Source: Dromaius novaehollandiae
Taxonomy: Eukaryota > Chordata > Aves > Casuariiformes > Dromaiidae
Length of the DNA: 64,000 nucleotides
Reading direction: 5' to 3'
Assembly: GCF_036370855.1 (NCBI RefSeq)
Contig: NC_088111.1
Span: 21,177,501-21,241,500, forward strand
The notes below the pieces were generated by a model. The model ran no database searches, was not told where the DNA came from, and saw only the letters and a program-made list of their open reading frames with translations. Below, piece by piece: positions 12,601 through 27,600 of the stretch; within the stretch, counting starts at the first letter, position 1; the number at the start of each line of letters is the position of its first letter. The position numbers and the translations under genes were made by a program.

Positions 12601-15600
12601 AGGTCTACAAATAGTCACGAAGCAAAGGCTGATGCAACTCAGCAGTGTGTTTTTACTTTTACAGGTGCAGACCAAAACTAGTGAAAGGTTCAAGCAATGG
12701 CCTATGAGAAGATCTGTTGTACTCAGTACACAACAGGGCCAGAGGACAGCCACGTAAACCACTAATAATTTAGTTGCTTGAAAGTTCAGTCCAAGATAAG
12801 CCATCGGATGCATATCATATAGAAGTCAAATGAGGCGGTAAGCACTCCTCCTCCTTTACCAGGAGCTGAGAAAGCAGCATAAGACACTGTTTCTTATGTT
12901 CAGGGAGAGAAGAAAAAAAAGATTTTTTTTTTTTTTTTAAAAGCAATTTCACTTCTAGGCAATATGTCTATGCTAAGATGAACATGCTGTTCACCCTCAG
13001 CTGAGGCACAGGTAGGCAAGAGCACAACTGCACCGCCAGTCCCCTTCCCCGCAAAGCCTAGGTTAGAGGATAAGACAAGGAACGGGCAGGTGGCCAGCTA
13101 AGCCAGATTCTCAGGGAGCTCGATTTAATATGCTGCCGATGTATTGAAGTTCGCTAAACAAGGCAAAAAAAGCACCATTACCAGGCAGCCACTGGAAAGC
13201 GTAAACCAGTTTACAATCTTTAATAAAGCAGAACGCCTTTCCTCCGGTTAGATCAACTCTTTTCCCCTCTCACCACTGGATAACAAACCTTGAATTTATA
13301 TCAGAAACCCACCATCGCATTCCCAACCACATTTCCCCTCTCCTACAAGGACAACGCTGCCCCAGTAACCTAACAGCCAAGTTTGTCAATAAAGCAAATG
13401 GATTTTTTTTTCCTGAGTCATCAGCAGGAGCTTCCTGTTAGTGAAAAACAAATTGGATTTTAGCCTTCGCAGGGTGCTATAAAAAGCAATAAAGATAATT
13501 ATCTTGAATTCCAACCATTTCCAGTGCTTTATCACAGAAAATGGATAGTTTATGGTTTATCTCCCTCCAGAGACAAGTGAATGACCTGTATTTATTTTCC
13601 TACGGATAGAAATCTTCACTGTCCCGAGAGACAGCAAGCGGCACCACTGCACCAGTGGAAGCAAGCCTACTCCGCAACCAAAGGATGGACGCTCTGGGAT
13701 GAAGCATCCCAAAAGATCGCTTCCTTTTTCCCTCCCCTGCTCCCATTCCAGAAGGGGAATTACGTGGGCTTTTAAGCAAAGGGCTAATTAAGCACACTGC
13801 CTTATTTCAGATGAGAAGTCCCCAGAGCCTCTGCCCTGCGTGCAACCATCCCATTGCTTTTTACGTGCAAGGGCTCTCTGCAGGCAGCGAGCACTCAGCG
13901 TCCTCCGTGCCAGCGGCCTGGATTAGGGCACCGACGGAGCGCTTGCGTGAAAGCGCCAAGTCAAGCCAGCTAAAAGGAATAGCAACATAGTTTTTGGGGC
14001 TCAAAGGCTTTCAGAACGCAATTGTCAGGGTGAAACTAGTCGCTCAACTGTTCTGTCTTAAAGAGGAGAGGGATTTAGGTGGACTAGGAGAAGACAACTC
14101 CAGTTAATGCAGACAACAAAAATACAAGCCCCGAAAGGCAGCTGTCAGCTTCCACGTTCACAAACTGCTTACTCTGCATGTTGGATGTTCACAATACGTC
14201 CTCAGAGAGCTACTGGCCTTTTGCACATATATGCATGCTAGTCACAAGAGCAAGGCTTTAAATTCGGAGCCTCGCTGTTCTCCACCAAACCGCACCAAGT
14301 AACTTAAATCAACACAGGCCTCATGGCAGAACAAATACCAACAACGGTTACAAGCAGGCAAACGTCAGAACACCCCTTCCTGAACTCCTGCTATAACTGA
14401 CCCCACCTCTGAAGATGCTTCGGAAAAAAATAGGTAGGAAAGGTACTGTTCCTTCGCCTCCATGCCTACCCTCGGAAGAGAAAGCACGCAAGACAGGAGG
14501 GAGGGAAGCACAGGGCGCACCGTCACACGTTTGCCCCCGCAGATATCCCTCTCCACGGGAGGCAGGCAGCCAGGGACGGCAGCCAGGGTATCACTTTCAC
14601 AGGAAATTAAAAGAGCTCATCGTAATGGAGATGCTCTGGCAGACTCTCCAAGCACCTGCTCCCCACTACGCTTGACGGGTTTCTCTTTGATATGTTTAAA
14701 CGCTCCTCACTCTTGGATCCAAGCACAACACAGACCTAAAGCTGTGGCTCTGTGGAAGCAGTGGCTTAAGCTGCCTCAGTATTTGCCGATGCACATCTTC
14801 ATACAGCATTTATCTCCTTAGCAAAGGACTGGAAATAAAGGGTAAAGGCCTTTTTCCTGAGGATTATATGCTTGCAGCGCTGGCATGAAAGCTAGCCTAA
14901 GGAATTCACATATACTCAAGTTAAAAGCAAAGCTGTTTTGACTTCTTATTTTAAGCTACGTTCTGCATTTAAACATTATCTGGTAACGTGAGTTGGCATA
15001 AAGTGATGTATTTTGCAACTTGCATGTACCTACATCTGGACTAGGGGTTAAATTTACAAAAAAAACCCACCAAAGACATCCCCCCACACTTTTAAGCAAA
15101 GACTCTACTTACAAGCTCACGGATTCTGACAGATAAACTACGCAATGGCAACATTTGGGGGAAAAGGTACTCATACAGCACATCAGCTCACAGCAATTCC
15201 CTTCCAAGCCTGCCTGCGACATCTTTTGGGGTCTGCTTTGCAGTTGGTGAGGTGCCCTGAGCAGGATGCAGCTGACCACGCAATTCCAACATCCAGGCAG
15301 CAAACGGCACTTACATAGCTGTGCAGGAACAGCGGTTGCCACAGGCAAATCCACAGCATCTCTAGTACTGCTACATAAATCAATCACTGATGCACTTAAA
15401 ACCATAGGATTCAACACCATGGTTAGTAACCCTTATTAGTAAGGGTACGATGTATGCAAGGTTTTTACTCTACCCCAGCTGCTTTTCTGGAGAGGCCAGG
15501 GGATGCAACTACTGCTTGACAGTCCCCCCGGAGAAGAGGAGAAGTTGCTCATCTGCTGCTGGCAGCCTCACAGCAGACACCTTATTCTTCACAACTGCAT

Positions 15601-18600
15601 AAAGGAGCAGAAGAGTTGCAGGCCCTGCTCAACGCGCTTACCTGAGCATTTTCGCCGTTTCCCATCTGAAAGCAACCGCATGCAGAGAGCTCACACAATT
15701 GTGAACAGTTGCAATATTACTTCCATTTTAATCACATTAAGGGATTCTTTAGCTGTAGCCTCGTACGTGCTGCCTAGCAGCCATTTACCCCACCAAGCGG
15801 AGCAGCAGGCTGTAGCAGAGAAGCCAAGATCACTTTCCCGGACTGGCTTTTAGCGGCTCCACAATTCAGCCCTGGCTGTTTTGTCCCGGGGATTTCAGGG
15901 CAGGGGCCCAGCCCAGCCCCTCCACCTTGAGCAGCCGCTAGATGCCACTACTGCACCGGAGCCTTTGGCAGCGCGACAGCCTCGGCCCCGCCGCCGCTCC
16001 TCCATCCCGCCACGGAGCTGCTCTTCTCGTTCAAGGCAGTTCGGAAGCTGACGAACTCGGGGAAGTTTAAATCTAAGTTTCTGCAGCTGACAGGGCTTTC
16101 CCCCTACCTGAACACCACCTCCGCCTGCAGCGGAACACAGCTCATCCCAAAACTGGTGTTTTGTCTCAGTGGGAACAAGCCTTGATCCTCTAAAAAAGGA
16201 GGCACTGCTACACAGCCCATGCTCGACACCTCTCCTGCACGTTGCAGTACGTCCGCTGCCAGCAGCTGCTTCGGGAACCGGCCTGGCCCTCAGGGCATCC
16301 AGGACTAAGAGGAAAAAGCAAACAGCGGTGTTTAAAGCTTATTTTTTATCAACTGATCTTTCTTGACCCAGATCGAGCTCGATTTAACAAAATGAAGAAA
16401 GCTTGGAAAACAAGTCTGGGCTGTTTGCTCTCATTTAGCATTCAGTCCAGCTCCTCTCCTGCTTTTTTCCAGTTCCACTTTAGACTCCTACTTACACTGA
16501 CGCCATCTCAACTTATGTTTTATACGGTAAATCTACTCGGTACAGAGTACTACGTAAAGCGATTTGTTGTTGCCAACCCTGATGCCAGACACCCAACTCC
16601 CCTTGGCAGAGTGAGGTTTCCTGTGAACAAGTGCTATAATCGCTCCCATCTCCAGAAAATTCAAGAAATTTCTTTTGACAACTGATATAAGGAAAAACCT
16701 CAGAAATCAAGCCATTTTCCCATGGGAATATGTAGCAGGTATTACAAGAATCTTATCTATTCCAAATTACTAAATTGGAGCACAAGATACTTCCTATCAA
16801 TACTTCTACGAACCCAAAAAAACCTTAGGATGAGCTAAAATTTGGCCTGCCACCTGAAAGACTGTACCCATCTTAACTGGGAAATAAAACCCCTTAAAGA
16901 ATAATGTCACTTTGTCTGGAAAAATTTGGTACTGCTTTGTAATCAGGCTGTCAGTCTTTTTTCCGCTTAGGAATTCCTTGCTCAGGGAAAGGCATCCTAA
17001 TGCTTGCGTTGAGACCTTAAAGGCTGCTTGTCCTAGCAGCAGCGAGCCAAAGCCAAAACCGAGGAGGCAGCACACAAGCAGATGCACAGACCAAGAAGTC
17101 GCCCCGAAGAAGGCAGAAAGAAAACAGGGAAATATATTTAATGCTATGCTTATGCTCTCCCTTTGAATAGGTCAAAGCCTCCTGCAGAAAAATTGGCTTT
17201 AAATAGTTTAAATGAACATGGTCCTATAAACACTTACTGCTGTAAGCACAGTAGTTTCTTGACTTTATGTGCATTTTTGTTTTAAAGACAAGCAAGGAGA
17301 CATTTTTGCATTTCCGGACTCTCAAGCCCGATTCTGACCTAATGCCCGTAGAGGAGACGAGAAGGCTCTCCTTCCCTTGAACAGTTAGTTCATTCTCCGT
17401 TAGTGATGGGATGAGAATAAGAGCTTTCAGAGAGCACAGACAGCTGGGGAGCTCCTAGAAGCAATCCTGCATTTTAGTTTTTTAGTCCAAATCAACCATC
17501 CTCCTCCAGAAAGGCTCTAATAAGGCAATCCCCCCAAATTAATGGCTCCACCATACCTGTGTAAATGTATTTCAAAAGGCTACAGCTGGGAGGAGTCCCA
17601 TTACAGAGGGATGAAGGAGCTTGCCTAACGTGAGAATGAGCCATCAACAGGTTTTTCTGGGAACTTTCTCAAAGTCTGTGCTCAACCATGCTGGCAACAA
17701 TATCTCAAGTTTGCATCTGCAGTGTCTTTGAGAAGAAGGCAATTTATCAACAAATCTGGGGTAGATGACACTCTAGGTGACATCTGGAAGTCTCTTTACA
17801 AAAAAAAGAAAAAGGCACTCAAGTGAGACACTGATATATTTTTAAGGCAAGCTTGCTTTCCTTCCTAGAGATACTCTAGTTATTGCTTCAAGTCATTTAC
17901 AGTTTGTGTGAATCACAGGTTGACCAAAGTTGCTTTTGCCGCTTCATGTCTTAAATGGATTGCTTTCTATTCTTGGGGGCCCTGAATTCATTGCCTTCTT
18001 TTCTGTTAATCCACCCACAAAAGAAAAAAAAAAAAAAAAGAAAAAAAAAAAGAAAAAAAAAAAGAAAAAAAAAAGAAAAAAAAAAAAAAGAAAACACACT
18101 GATACACATCACGTGAGCTTCATTAAAAATATATTCGGTTTCCCCCAGCCTACAGATGTGCTCTGCATAACGTCAGCTCAGTTTTTCTTAATAAAACAGG
18201 GTTGAATTCATTTATAGTTCAAGAGAGGGAAATCGTCCAACCCATTAAGTGTGATATTATATATGGTGAAGAGTCAAAACTCCTGAGGTGTACTATAACG
18301 AGCCAAGGCCAATCTGTCACTCAATACATTATATAAATAAGAAAATAAGGTAAGTTAGGTAACCCTATCCTCCTCATTCAGCCCTAGATTAGATGTTATC
18401 TTTTACTTTTTTTGCTTTCTAAGCAAGAAGTATCTTGCCCTGGGACAAAACAGAGCCTGAACTGCGTGGCTTGGACGTTCAAGGGAGCAACACTCACTTG
18501 CGTGTGTTTGAGATGTAATCCACATCTCTGGTAGGAATGCTTGTTTACATGCACTGCTGAAAATCCTCTCTTTTTTCCTCCACAGAGGACTTGTTTTTAA

Positions 18601-21600
18601 TCCAGCTGAAAGGTTTGTATAAGTAAATAAGAAAGAAATCTCAAACAAGCTATGAATCTACGCAAAATTAGTGCAAGGATTGTACCTCTGCATATATAAA
18701 CAGACTACAAAGCTGAAGCGTTCCTTGGCTCCAATAAGTTCAGCCTAAAGCAGTTAGTGTAGAACTTCATTTATCCCAAATGCCAGTTACCAGCCAAGAA
18801 GTGCCCAAAGATAACTCTATTCCAACAAGAACCTGGATGTTACAGATATTAACTAAAATATTCTTAGCCACGAGTGACATAGCTTGGTTTTAAAATTCAA
18901 AACTCAGCCCCATTGAGCAGCAGGCAGTGAACCGGGGAGACATGGTGAGCCACCACGCAAGGCTGAACACTTCTTCAGAAAGGAAGGGACCCCACGGCAT
19001 GCCACCCACGCGGGCAAGAGCTGCCAGTAATAACAGCCAGCAACAAATTTACACTGCCAACTAAAAGTTTTCCTTTGGGCAAGTAAAACCAATAACCATT
19101 TGCAACCAGACTACAGTACCCCCTCCCCACCTGACGGCTGCGTGCTCAAAAGGCTGGTGCACCCGTTGGTTACCACCTCTGCCTACTGAAGAGGAAGAAA
19201 ACAGAAGAAATAACAATACAGCCAGGCCCATCCTCAACGTAAAGCAAAAAAGAACAAGCAAAGGTAAAGAAGCAATGGGAGGTCACCGCAAGCTGCAAAA
19301 CTGAGCCGAGAAATAGGTGCAGTAGTTCCATATCCACAGTGCGACCTGAGAGCGGATCAGCTCTAGACTAAAAGCAGCATTTCCATTTGGAGGCTTCCAG
19401 ATGGGGTGGACCCAAACCAGACCAGAAAACCCCCCCACCACTCAAACCTCCCAAAATAACTATCAAAACATACTTACTAGCATAATCGATAGCAGTAATT
19501 TGGACAGCAAGCAACCCAGGCACTTGACATGTTGGGTAGTAACACAACATAAACTGAGGTTTCTCTACCGGCACAAACCCTCCCAACCACTTCGTTTCTG
19601 GGTAGAGCTGACCGCCCCCCACCCCCCCACCAAAAAAAACAAACAAACAAACAAAAAAAACCACACACACACACAAAAAACCCCAGCACACTCAACCACT
19701 TTGCACTATCAACGAGTAGCGTTCTTGGCACACTTTCTAGTGCCCAGCTTTGTGGGTGTACCAATAAATACATACAAGGTCAGGAGAAGAGGAACAGAGC
19801 TACTCAAGAACAACGTTTGCTTCTCAAGAACATGTCATCACATTCTTCTTTGATACAGACAGCATCCACGCAAAGCGATTGCTTTTTCCACAAATTCTTT
19901 ACTCAAACTAAAACAGACTATCTGTCTGGGACTCATTTTCCTGCAGAACAGTTATTCCACAAAAATTTTATATACTTTTAAAAACATCCTGCACATTCTC
20001 ATTTAAGAATGTTTATGGTGATATGGTCAATAAGTTATCCATCTACAGTTACTGAATGCAGTAGCCAAGTTACTCCAAGTGCCATGAAACAGATGGAATA
20101 TGAAGCCAGGAGGCATTAAGAGCGTAGTTCAAAATGCCTTATTTTTTGTCTTCTTGTAACTTGTGCTTTTGTGCCTTCCCTAAACTGAGTAAAGGATACT
20201 CAGGGCTAAAGACAGATACCAGAACTGGCTGCTCACGGATGAACAGCAACACTGAAACAGGTTACCATTTCATTTCATTTCTAGTCCAATGGGGCAGGTA
20301 ACTACAAAACCACAGCACGTCAAAGGGCCCTTTGCAAGCTGGTGAACATCCATTCAACCAAACAGGTTAATAGTTTTAAAAGCTTTACACTATGGTACAC
20401 AACCACCAAACAAATGAGTCCAACATCAAATTCTCTCCTTGCCAGCAGGGCAGCTGCTGAGGCCAGTAATGAGATAACGGGTGCACCAGAGATGCAGATA
20501 TTTAGATTTCCTTGACTCAGGTAACTTAAGGAACAGGCAGTAGCATCGGCATTAGAAGACAAAATGAGTGCGTTAACTTGTACCACAATTCCTACTATTA
20601 ACTTGGAGAAGTGGCTACTTTCTCCATTATCAGTGAGTGGTACTAAAGCTCAGAAAAACATGGTATGAGCACATAACCATTAGCTTATGAAAAAAAGTGA
20701 ATTTTACTTATTTGAATAGATAACATAACTGATGAAATTATCTGACCTTAAAAGTGTACAATGATTTAGCTACTCAGGTCAAAGCCGTAAGCCACAGAAG
20801 AAAAAAAGTCTAACCCATGAACTTCTGTGTTGTTTGGAAGAGTCACGCGTTCAATTACCTAGAGACACACAACGAAGTACCCTCACCAACAACAGGGCAT
20901 AGGTTTTAAAATAAAGATGAGTCACCTCAGATCTGTGCTTTTTAGCATTAACATTTACCTCAGCAGGACTATTTCTTTGTTTTAAGAATAATGATAAAGT
21001 TCCCCAAAAGGATCCTAACAAAACTATCCCAGTTAGCACCTGGAAAGCCTGGGTGCAGGGGGGAGCACTCATTTTTACCACTACGCCACTATACTGCAAC
21101 CCAGTGAAGAAGCAACTTGAGAACAAGAATACAAAGGTCTCACTTCTTAGTTGGCATCCGAGTGATCAATGATGCTCCCTCCTAGCCCATCATATCGGCT
21201 TCTATCTTCTACCCAGTCTCTCCTGCAACCGCCTGTCCTGACAGCCATCATTGCCTGCTCAGAGCAGCAAATACAAAAATCCATTCCTGCTGCACATCTC
21301 GATGGGCAATACCAAGGATCTCCAAATCATCCAACTGTTAAGGATTTCCACTGAAGAGCTGCTCAGCAGAGACACTTGAACTCTTTCTTTGGAGCCTAAG
21401 GAGGCAGACCCAGGTGCCTGCAGCCAGTCGTGAGTCCACGTTCCAGAAGCAAGCCCGGTGCCTCACGCTAGCTCCGTCCAACTAAGGTTGTCCAAGTACT
21501 TGTTAGCTATGCAGGACCAAACAAGCTGCCAAGCACCTAGTACAAGGAGACATACTGAAATGCAGTGAGAACAAGTTACACATAATGACTTCAAACTACC

Positions 21601-24600
21601 CAAATCCGTGGATTTCTTCTGAAGAATGCACTCTGTCCTTCACTCATACCCACCTCGTTTCAGCTGTTTGTTTTAGATTCAGATTGAAGCTCTGCGACAC
21701 AAAAGCTGCTTGTTTTGGTATTTGTTCCAGGCATCATCATCTACTACTAAGTGCTTGCGGGCAGAGGGGGCCATCATACAAATAATTGCTTGTTTGATTT
21801 TGTAAACAGCACAAGTAAAATATATATTCAGAACCCTGCAAAAAGTTCAGATTTGCAGAATACTTTGTCTGTCAGCTGCCTGCTCCGCAATTCAGCGGAG
21901 CCAATGTCGGCAGCTCTGGTCCTCACGCACAGTGGAACTTTGTTCTCTGCTCATTTAAGGATGGCAACCGCATCTGAAAACTGTGTTTGGAGCCAGGAGC
22001 AAATCTGTTCCTAAAGCTCAAGCAATTTCAGCAGACACCCAAGAAGCCACAGAAAGAGTCAAGAGTCAGTCGAGAATTGGGAATGTTAAGTGGATTTGTT
22101 CTTTAGAAGAAAATCAAGATTGATTTTTATGCACAGAAGCTACTACAAACAAAAGAGTTTCTTCATGCTTTGCAGTTCAGATCTCCATAAAAACTATACA
22201 GCTGCGCTCAGAAACAAAGGCAGCCTATGAGGGGGGAAAAAAAAAAGAAAGAAAAATCATGGGGCACCATAACAATCTTCATTGTTGCTGGATTACCATA
22301 CAAACACAAAGATCTACTCACAGACAAGAAAAGAACTCAAAAAGGTCTAAATAATTGTATAAAATACCTTCAAAATCCTAACATTTCAGAATTTAACATT
22401 CCACATTTACATCTCTAAGCGCTGCACATGTTAATATGTGGGAAACACTGGGTTTACAGAGTTGGCGCTTCACAGCATCAATATCGGCCCGAGGTACACA
22501 TCCGAATTTAACACGCTGCCTTGCTTTGCAAGCTTGCATCAGATTCATTTCAAGACCACGGATAAGGCTGCAAGCTTATTTTTCAATGCTGCAGTGGCTC
22601 AACACATTCTGAACGGGGAGGCAGCCTCCAGTTACCTGGCACACGCACGCGAGCTCACAGAGATGCTCAAGTCCAAAAAATCAGCTGCCAAAAGCCAGGT
22701 TGCATTTCCAAGTTTTGCCATTCAAACGGTCACATTCCATCACCACAGCATTGATGCAAGTACCAAAAAAACCCCCAATCACCCTGAGCCCAACACTATA
22801 CATCCAAACTCCCAGGGGAGGCGGGGGGGGGAAGTCTGCAGGATTTCAGCTGGGCTTAGAAGGGTTAATAAGCATCACGCATCTAGCGCCCATACTTTCA
22901 GTGCTCTAGAGAGACTAGTCACCATGACAACTTCAATTGAATACTGGGACCCCAACTTCTCAATTCCATTCTCACAGCACCTATAGCGAGTCCCACAGTT
23001 GGAAAAGAATCAATCCAAGTTGATGCTGCTAATTTCACATTTCGGTGAACTGCTTCCACTGAGGACAACAGATCTCAAGGGACTTAACCTACAATACATA
23101 CCTGCCTGCACTCAAAAAAATCCATCCTTGCCCTTAAATGAAGGGTTGCTACCACTAGCGACGCAAGTATCTTTCTATTCGTGCTGATGAAACACGAAGC
23201 TTTGCAGAAGCATCACGAGATTTCTGAACAGCCTTGATTCATGCTTCTGAACATCTTGCTCTCCACGAGAGCTGAAGCCTCCCAACGTCCTCCTTTTGAC
23301 CTGTTGTTACAGGATAAAGAATTCATTCCTGGAAGCAAAATGAAACATACACAGTCGTGTTTAAAAAAAAAGCAGCGCTGACGAACTAGAGATACTGTCT
23401 GAAGGGTGGAGGGTGAAGGAAGAAAGGCGACAGTTTGTGGCGGTGAGAAATCCAGCTTGAGGCAATGGATATCCTATCACTAAACTGCAATTCTTCAACA
23501 TTCGTGTTGCTGTTACCTGCTTAAAAACAGACAAAAAAAGACACACTGGATTTTAACCCTGTGCTACAGATAACGCCTACGAGAACGCAAGCACGACTCA
23601 ATTTGAGGAGGCACTTTACAGCAAACGTACGTTCGCTACCGTTTACAGCGAGCAACGAAGACGAGGTGCTCCGGTTCGGCACGATCGACCCCGCGGGATT
23701 TCATCTCCTTGTGTCTCAGCACAGAGACTACCTTGCTAGCTGTTTCCTGCAGGGATTTTAACATCAAGTTGCTTTACGTTTCTCACTGCAAGGAAAATAA
23801 GTGAACAGCTCTCGTGACAATTAAGACAGAATTTAAGATGAAGCAAACAGGACAAGCAAAACAGTTATTTTGCATGCTGTATCGAGTCAGTTTTCCTGTC
23901 CACTCAACCTCCAAAACCACAGGCAAAACAGACGACACCCGTCTCCTCTTAAAAACCTGTAAACAGGATATACAAGATGGAGGGATTGCTCTGAACATGA
24001 CTGGGGAGCAGGGGGTGAGGTGCAGAAAACAACCATTTGCAGAGACAGGCAAGTGGTATGATTAAAAACCACAAAGATTGGCCAAGGAAAAAAAATTAAA
24101 GTTGGTGTAGAAAAGAAGTGAAAGTGATATCCTTTTAAAGAAAAGACATATCTTTTTATTGAGTAAAGCTTTATTCCAGAGATGCACAGCACCTTTCATT
24201 AAATTGTCAGTTAAATACAGCCTTTCCTTCTGTCTGCCTTCTCCTTGCCATCAATGGCTTAAGGACATATTTTGTTAGAATCACATGAGGATTTTTGTCT
24301 AAATTCAGTGCTTTATGTCAAAATGCCTTTAGCACTGCACGACACATACAGGACATGAATTGCTTTATTGGTTATCTTTATAAGAGAACAGGTGCCCAAG
24401 TTAATGATAAAATACTTGGATTTTCTAGCAGGGTGGTAGACAGGAGGCAAAGAGAAAGTAGAACTTGAGGGACAAAGCTCAAGAAGTTAGGGCCGTAAAA
24501 GCGTTCTCAATAAGTATCATATGAGCAAACTAAATTTCAGAATTCGTGTTATAACTGCACTATTACTAGAATTTTTGCAGGAATAAACAGACCTCTCAGG

Positions 24601-27600
24601 GGAGGGGGGGAAGAACTGAGCCTCAGTCCTCTGTGTCCCAAGGAAATTTTCCTTCACAGTCTTAGCTTCAGGTGAGTCCCAACTCACACCAAAATATTTA
24701 GCAAAATGGAACAGAAGGCCTGAAGACTTTTCACGTCAGAGCTTCTTTCCTCTTCCTCAGCCTGGAATCAAATTAAAACCTGTAAGACATGATGCTTCTG
24801 TATCACTGCTCATTTAGTGACAAGTCTGGGATGTCAGAGAAAGATAAGGGGTGGAGGTAGAGTTATCAGGGAAATAAAAACGAGAAAAGAGCAAGATTAT
24901 GGGATCTCAGCACTCAAACCTAAGCTTTTAGCACAGCTATTTGCCAGTGCAACAGAAAGATGCTCGGCTCTTCACAGAGGAAGGAGGCAGCTTGAGGAAA
25001 ACATGCCAGGGAGCAGCTGGCAACAAAAGCTGATGGAGAGGAGGGGGAGGAGGAGGAGACATTTTACGTGGGCTTTCATATGCAGTTTATATCTCAAAAA
25101 AACCAACAGAAGAGGACAATGTCATCTGAGGATCTGGATAAAGCTAAACCTACTTGCTTTTAAGAAAACTTGAACAATAAAGAGAAGCTTTTAATTCCAG
25201 GTATTAGAAGAATATTTCACCCATTTCAGATTCACGGCACTCAGTCCACATCGCCTTCATGGACTTATGGCTCAGCTACATGTAAGCAGCCACATAAAAG
25301 CAAGACTACACCAGATTATTGGACTGGGCAGATCTTAACCAACTCCAGAGAACATTAAGAACAACTACTCGGCTTAAAAAACAAGAAACAAGACAAACTA
25401 CAGCCAGTTCACCTGAAAGGTTATACATGTGCAATAACCTAAGTTGCTGTCCAACCTTAACCCTCACTGACTTGAGAGCTGAAGACATCAAGAGCTGCTA
25501 GGTGCTCCGAATCCAGAAGGATTTAACCCCCGAATAAAACACCTTCAGGTTATAACCTGCAACTAGTAAGCCCCACATCAAGCAGCGAAAGAGTTTGAAT
25601 ACGGTACGTTAGGAGATATTTTTCATGGGAAGGATTCAGAAATAAACACGGGAGAAATAAGAGATGCTGGAGTTGTTTCCAATGCAAAGCTTGCTCCGAT
25701 GAGACGAGAATTGTGTCTCCCTGATGACATGGTAGCAAACATCGCTGAAGCACACTGATGTGAGTGCTGGCAGACACAGGGAATTACTGTAACGATCATT
25801 CTCCCCTTCTCAAGCTATTGAAAGAGGAGATTCGTAGTAGCATGCCCGCTGCCGATTGACTGAAGCGTTCCCTATAGATTAATTTTGCAACCACTAAGGG
25901 AACATGATGGCAAGGCCTCATTTGGAACATTCTGCCTCAATCCACCCTGCATCAGAGTACTAAAACCTCAAAATGAAACCGTGTTTCAATTAGTGCAGAG
26001 CCATGCCAGAAAACAAGCAGCAGTTTCCGTTGGCATGCAGCATCCGAAACAGCTGGCCAGCCCAACGGGACAGCTCACAACTGCAACCGATATGGAAAAT
26101 CATCCTCTGTCAAGACACTGTGAACACGTCCAACAGCACGCAGCCAGGCAAGGATGAGGAAAAAACAGAGAGGCAGCATCAGGATCAATTTTCCCTCCCC
26201 TCTGATGCCAGAGATAGCCTCGACGTAGCACAGCAACCCAAGGACGAGCCGTCATTCGGAGTCCGAAGGCCGTGCCACAGCACTGCTTGATGTTCGTTAG
26301 CTGTGCCTTCTCCGTCTAGAAGGTGCCACGACATCAGTACTGCCCCAGCAGAAGACCAGACTGAAAATGGGGACGTCCAGCAGCTATTTGTTTCATGCTT
26401 GAGAAGGGAAGGCAAGATGCTGTTGGGTATTTCCAAAGGAGACAGAAGTCCTTTCCTTACAAAACTGGCAGAAGTTTAAAATAGAACTGCTTGTTGCTTT
26501 GTTTTTTAAATGATTTTTTAAAAAGGGCTTGGAGAAAGTAAATCAGTGACAGCAAAACCACAGCAGCACCACTTCAAAATACAGCAGGAACTCTAGCCAA
26601 ACACGGCAGCAAATTCAGAGCCAGTAGGTGAGGCGTCAGGAGAAGTGAGAGACTGCATCTCCCTGGTAGACCTTGGAAACTCGAGAGGCAAAGAACAGAA
26701 GTGCACAAGATCAAGAGAATTCCCTCTCTTGATCCCTCCTTGTTAGTGAGGAAAGGGAAGAGACAACAACAATTCCCCTTTTCTCTATCCTTGTGTGCAC
26801 TAGTTGTGGTAAAAATAAATCTCTTGGTCAGTGAGTGACTAACCAACTTGAAGACTACTACAAAGCAAAGCTAAACCGTTTCCCAGGTGACATTTCTGGA
26901 TGCACGCTGGTGACTGAGCAGTTAGACTGCACTCTAGACAAAGAGGTGTAAGAGGACATATGGAGAAAGTAATTGCTGTAGAGGTGGTTTTGAAATGGCC
27001 AGTAAAGGGAACTCCGAATTTAGGCAACTGCACAGAAACGGTCAGAGGAAAAGACAACCAAAGACATGGATCATATGAGAAAACATTCTGCTGGTTCAAA
27101 CAGCAGCTATGAGGTCCCTAGGCAACGAGCACTGGCTGGAAGGGGCTGAGCAGTGTCTTCAACTGTTCTTTTAATGCCATTTCTCACTGGCCTTCCAACC
27201 AGGGAAAGGACACCAAGCTACATGGCCCTAGATCTTGATTCTGGGAACCAAGAGTTCCAGCTAAACACAAACACTGAGGAGCAGCATTGTGCTAGACAAG
27301 TGACAGCAACACGGGTCTGCAGAGAAGTGCCTATAGCTCCAGCTCAAAAGCTGAATTCCTTGCATACGTATTACCGGGTAGAAGTCTTGGGAAAGACTCA
27401 AACAGTTATTACCTGAACAATAAAACCTGTGAGTAGCTATGGTAATTAAGCATTTAAGTTGCCTTTTTCCTAACATTTCATTGGATCAGTTAATAATGGA
27501 GAACGAAGAAACTGAGATTTTTCTTCAGTGAGTGAATACAGTGTCCCTAGCACAGTAAGAGAACAGCTAGGAATGAGGCTTTAACATAGATTCTAAGCCC

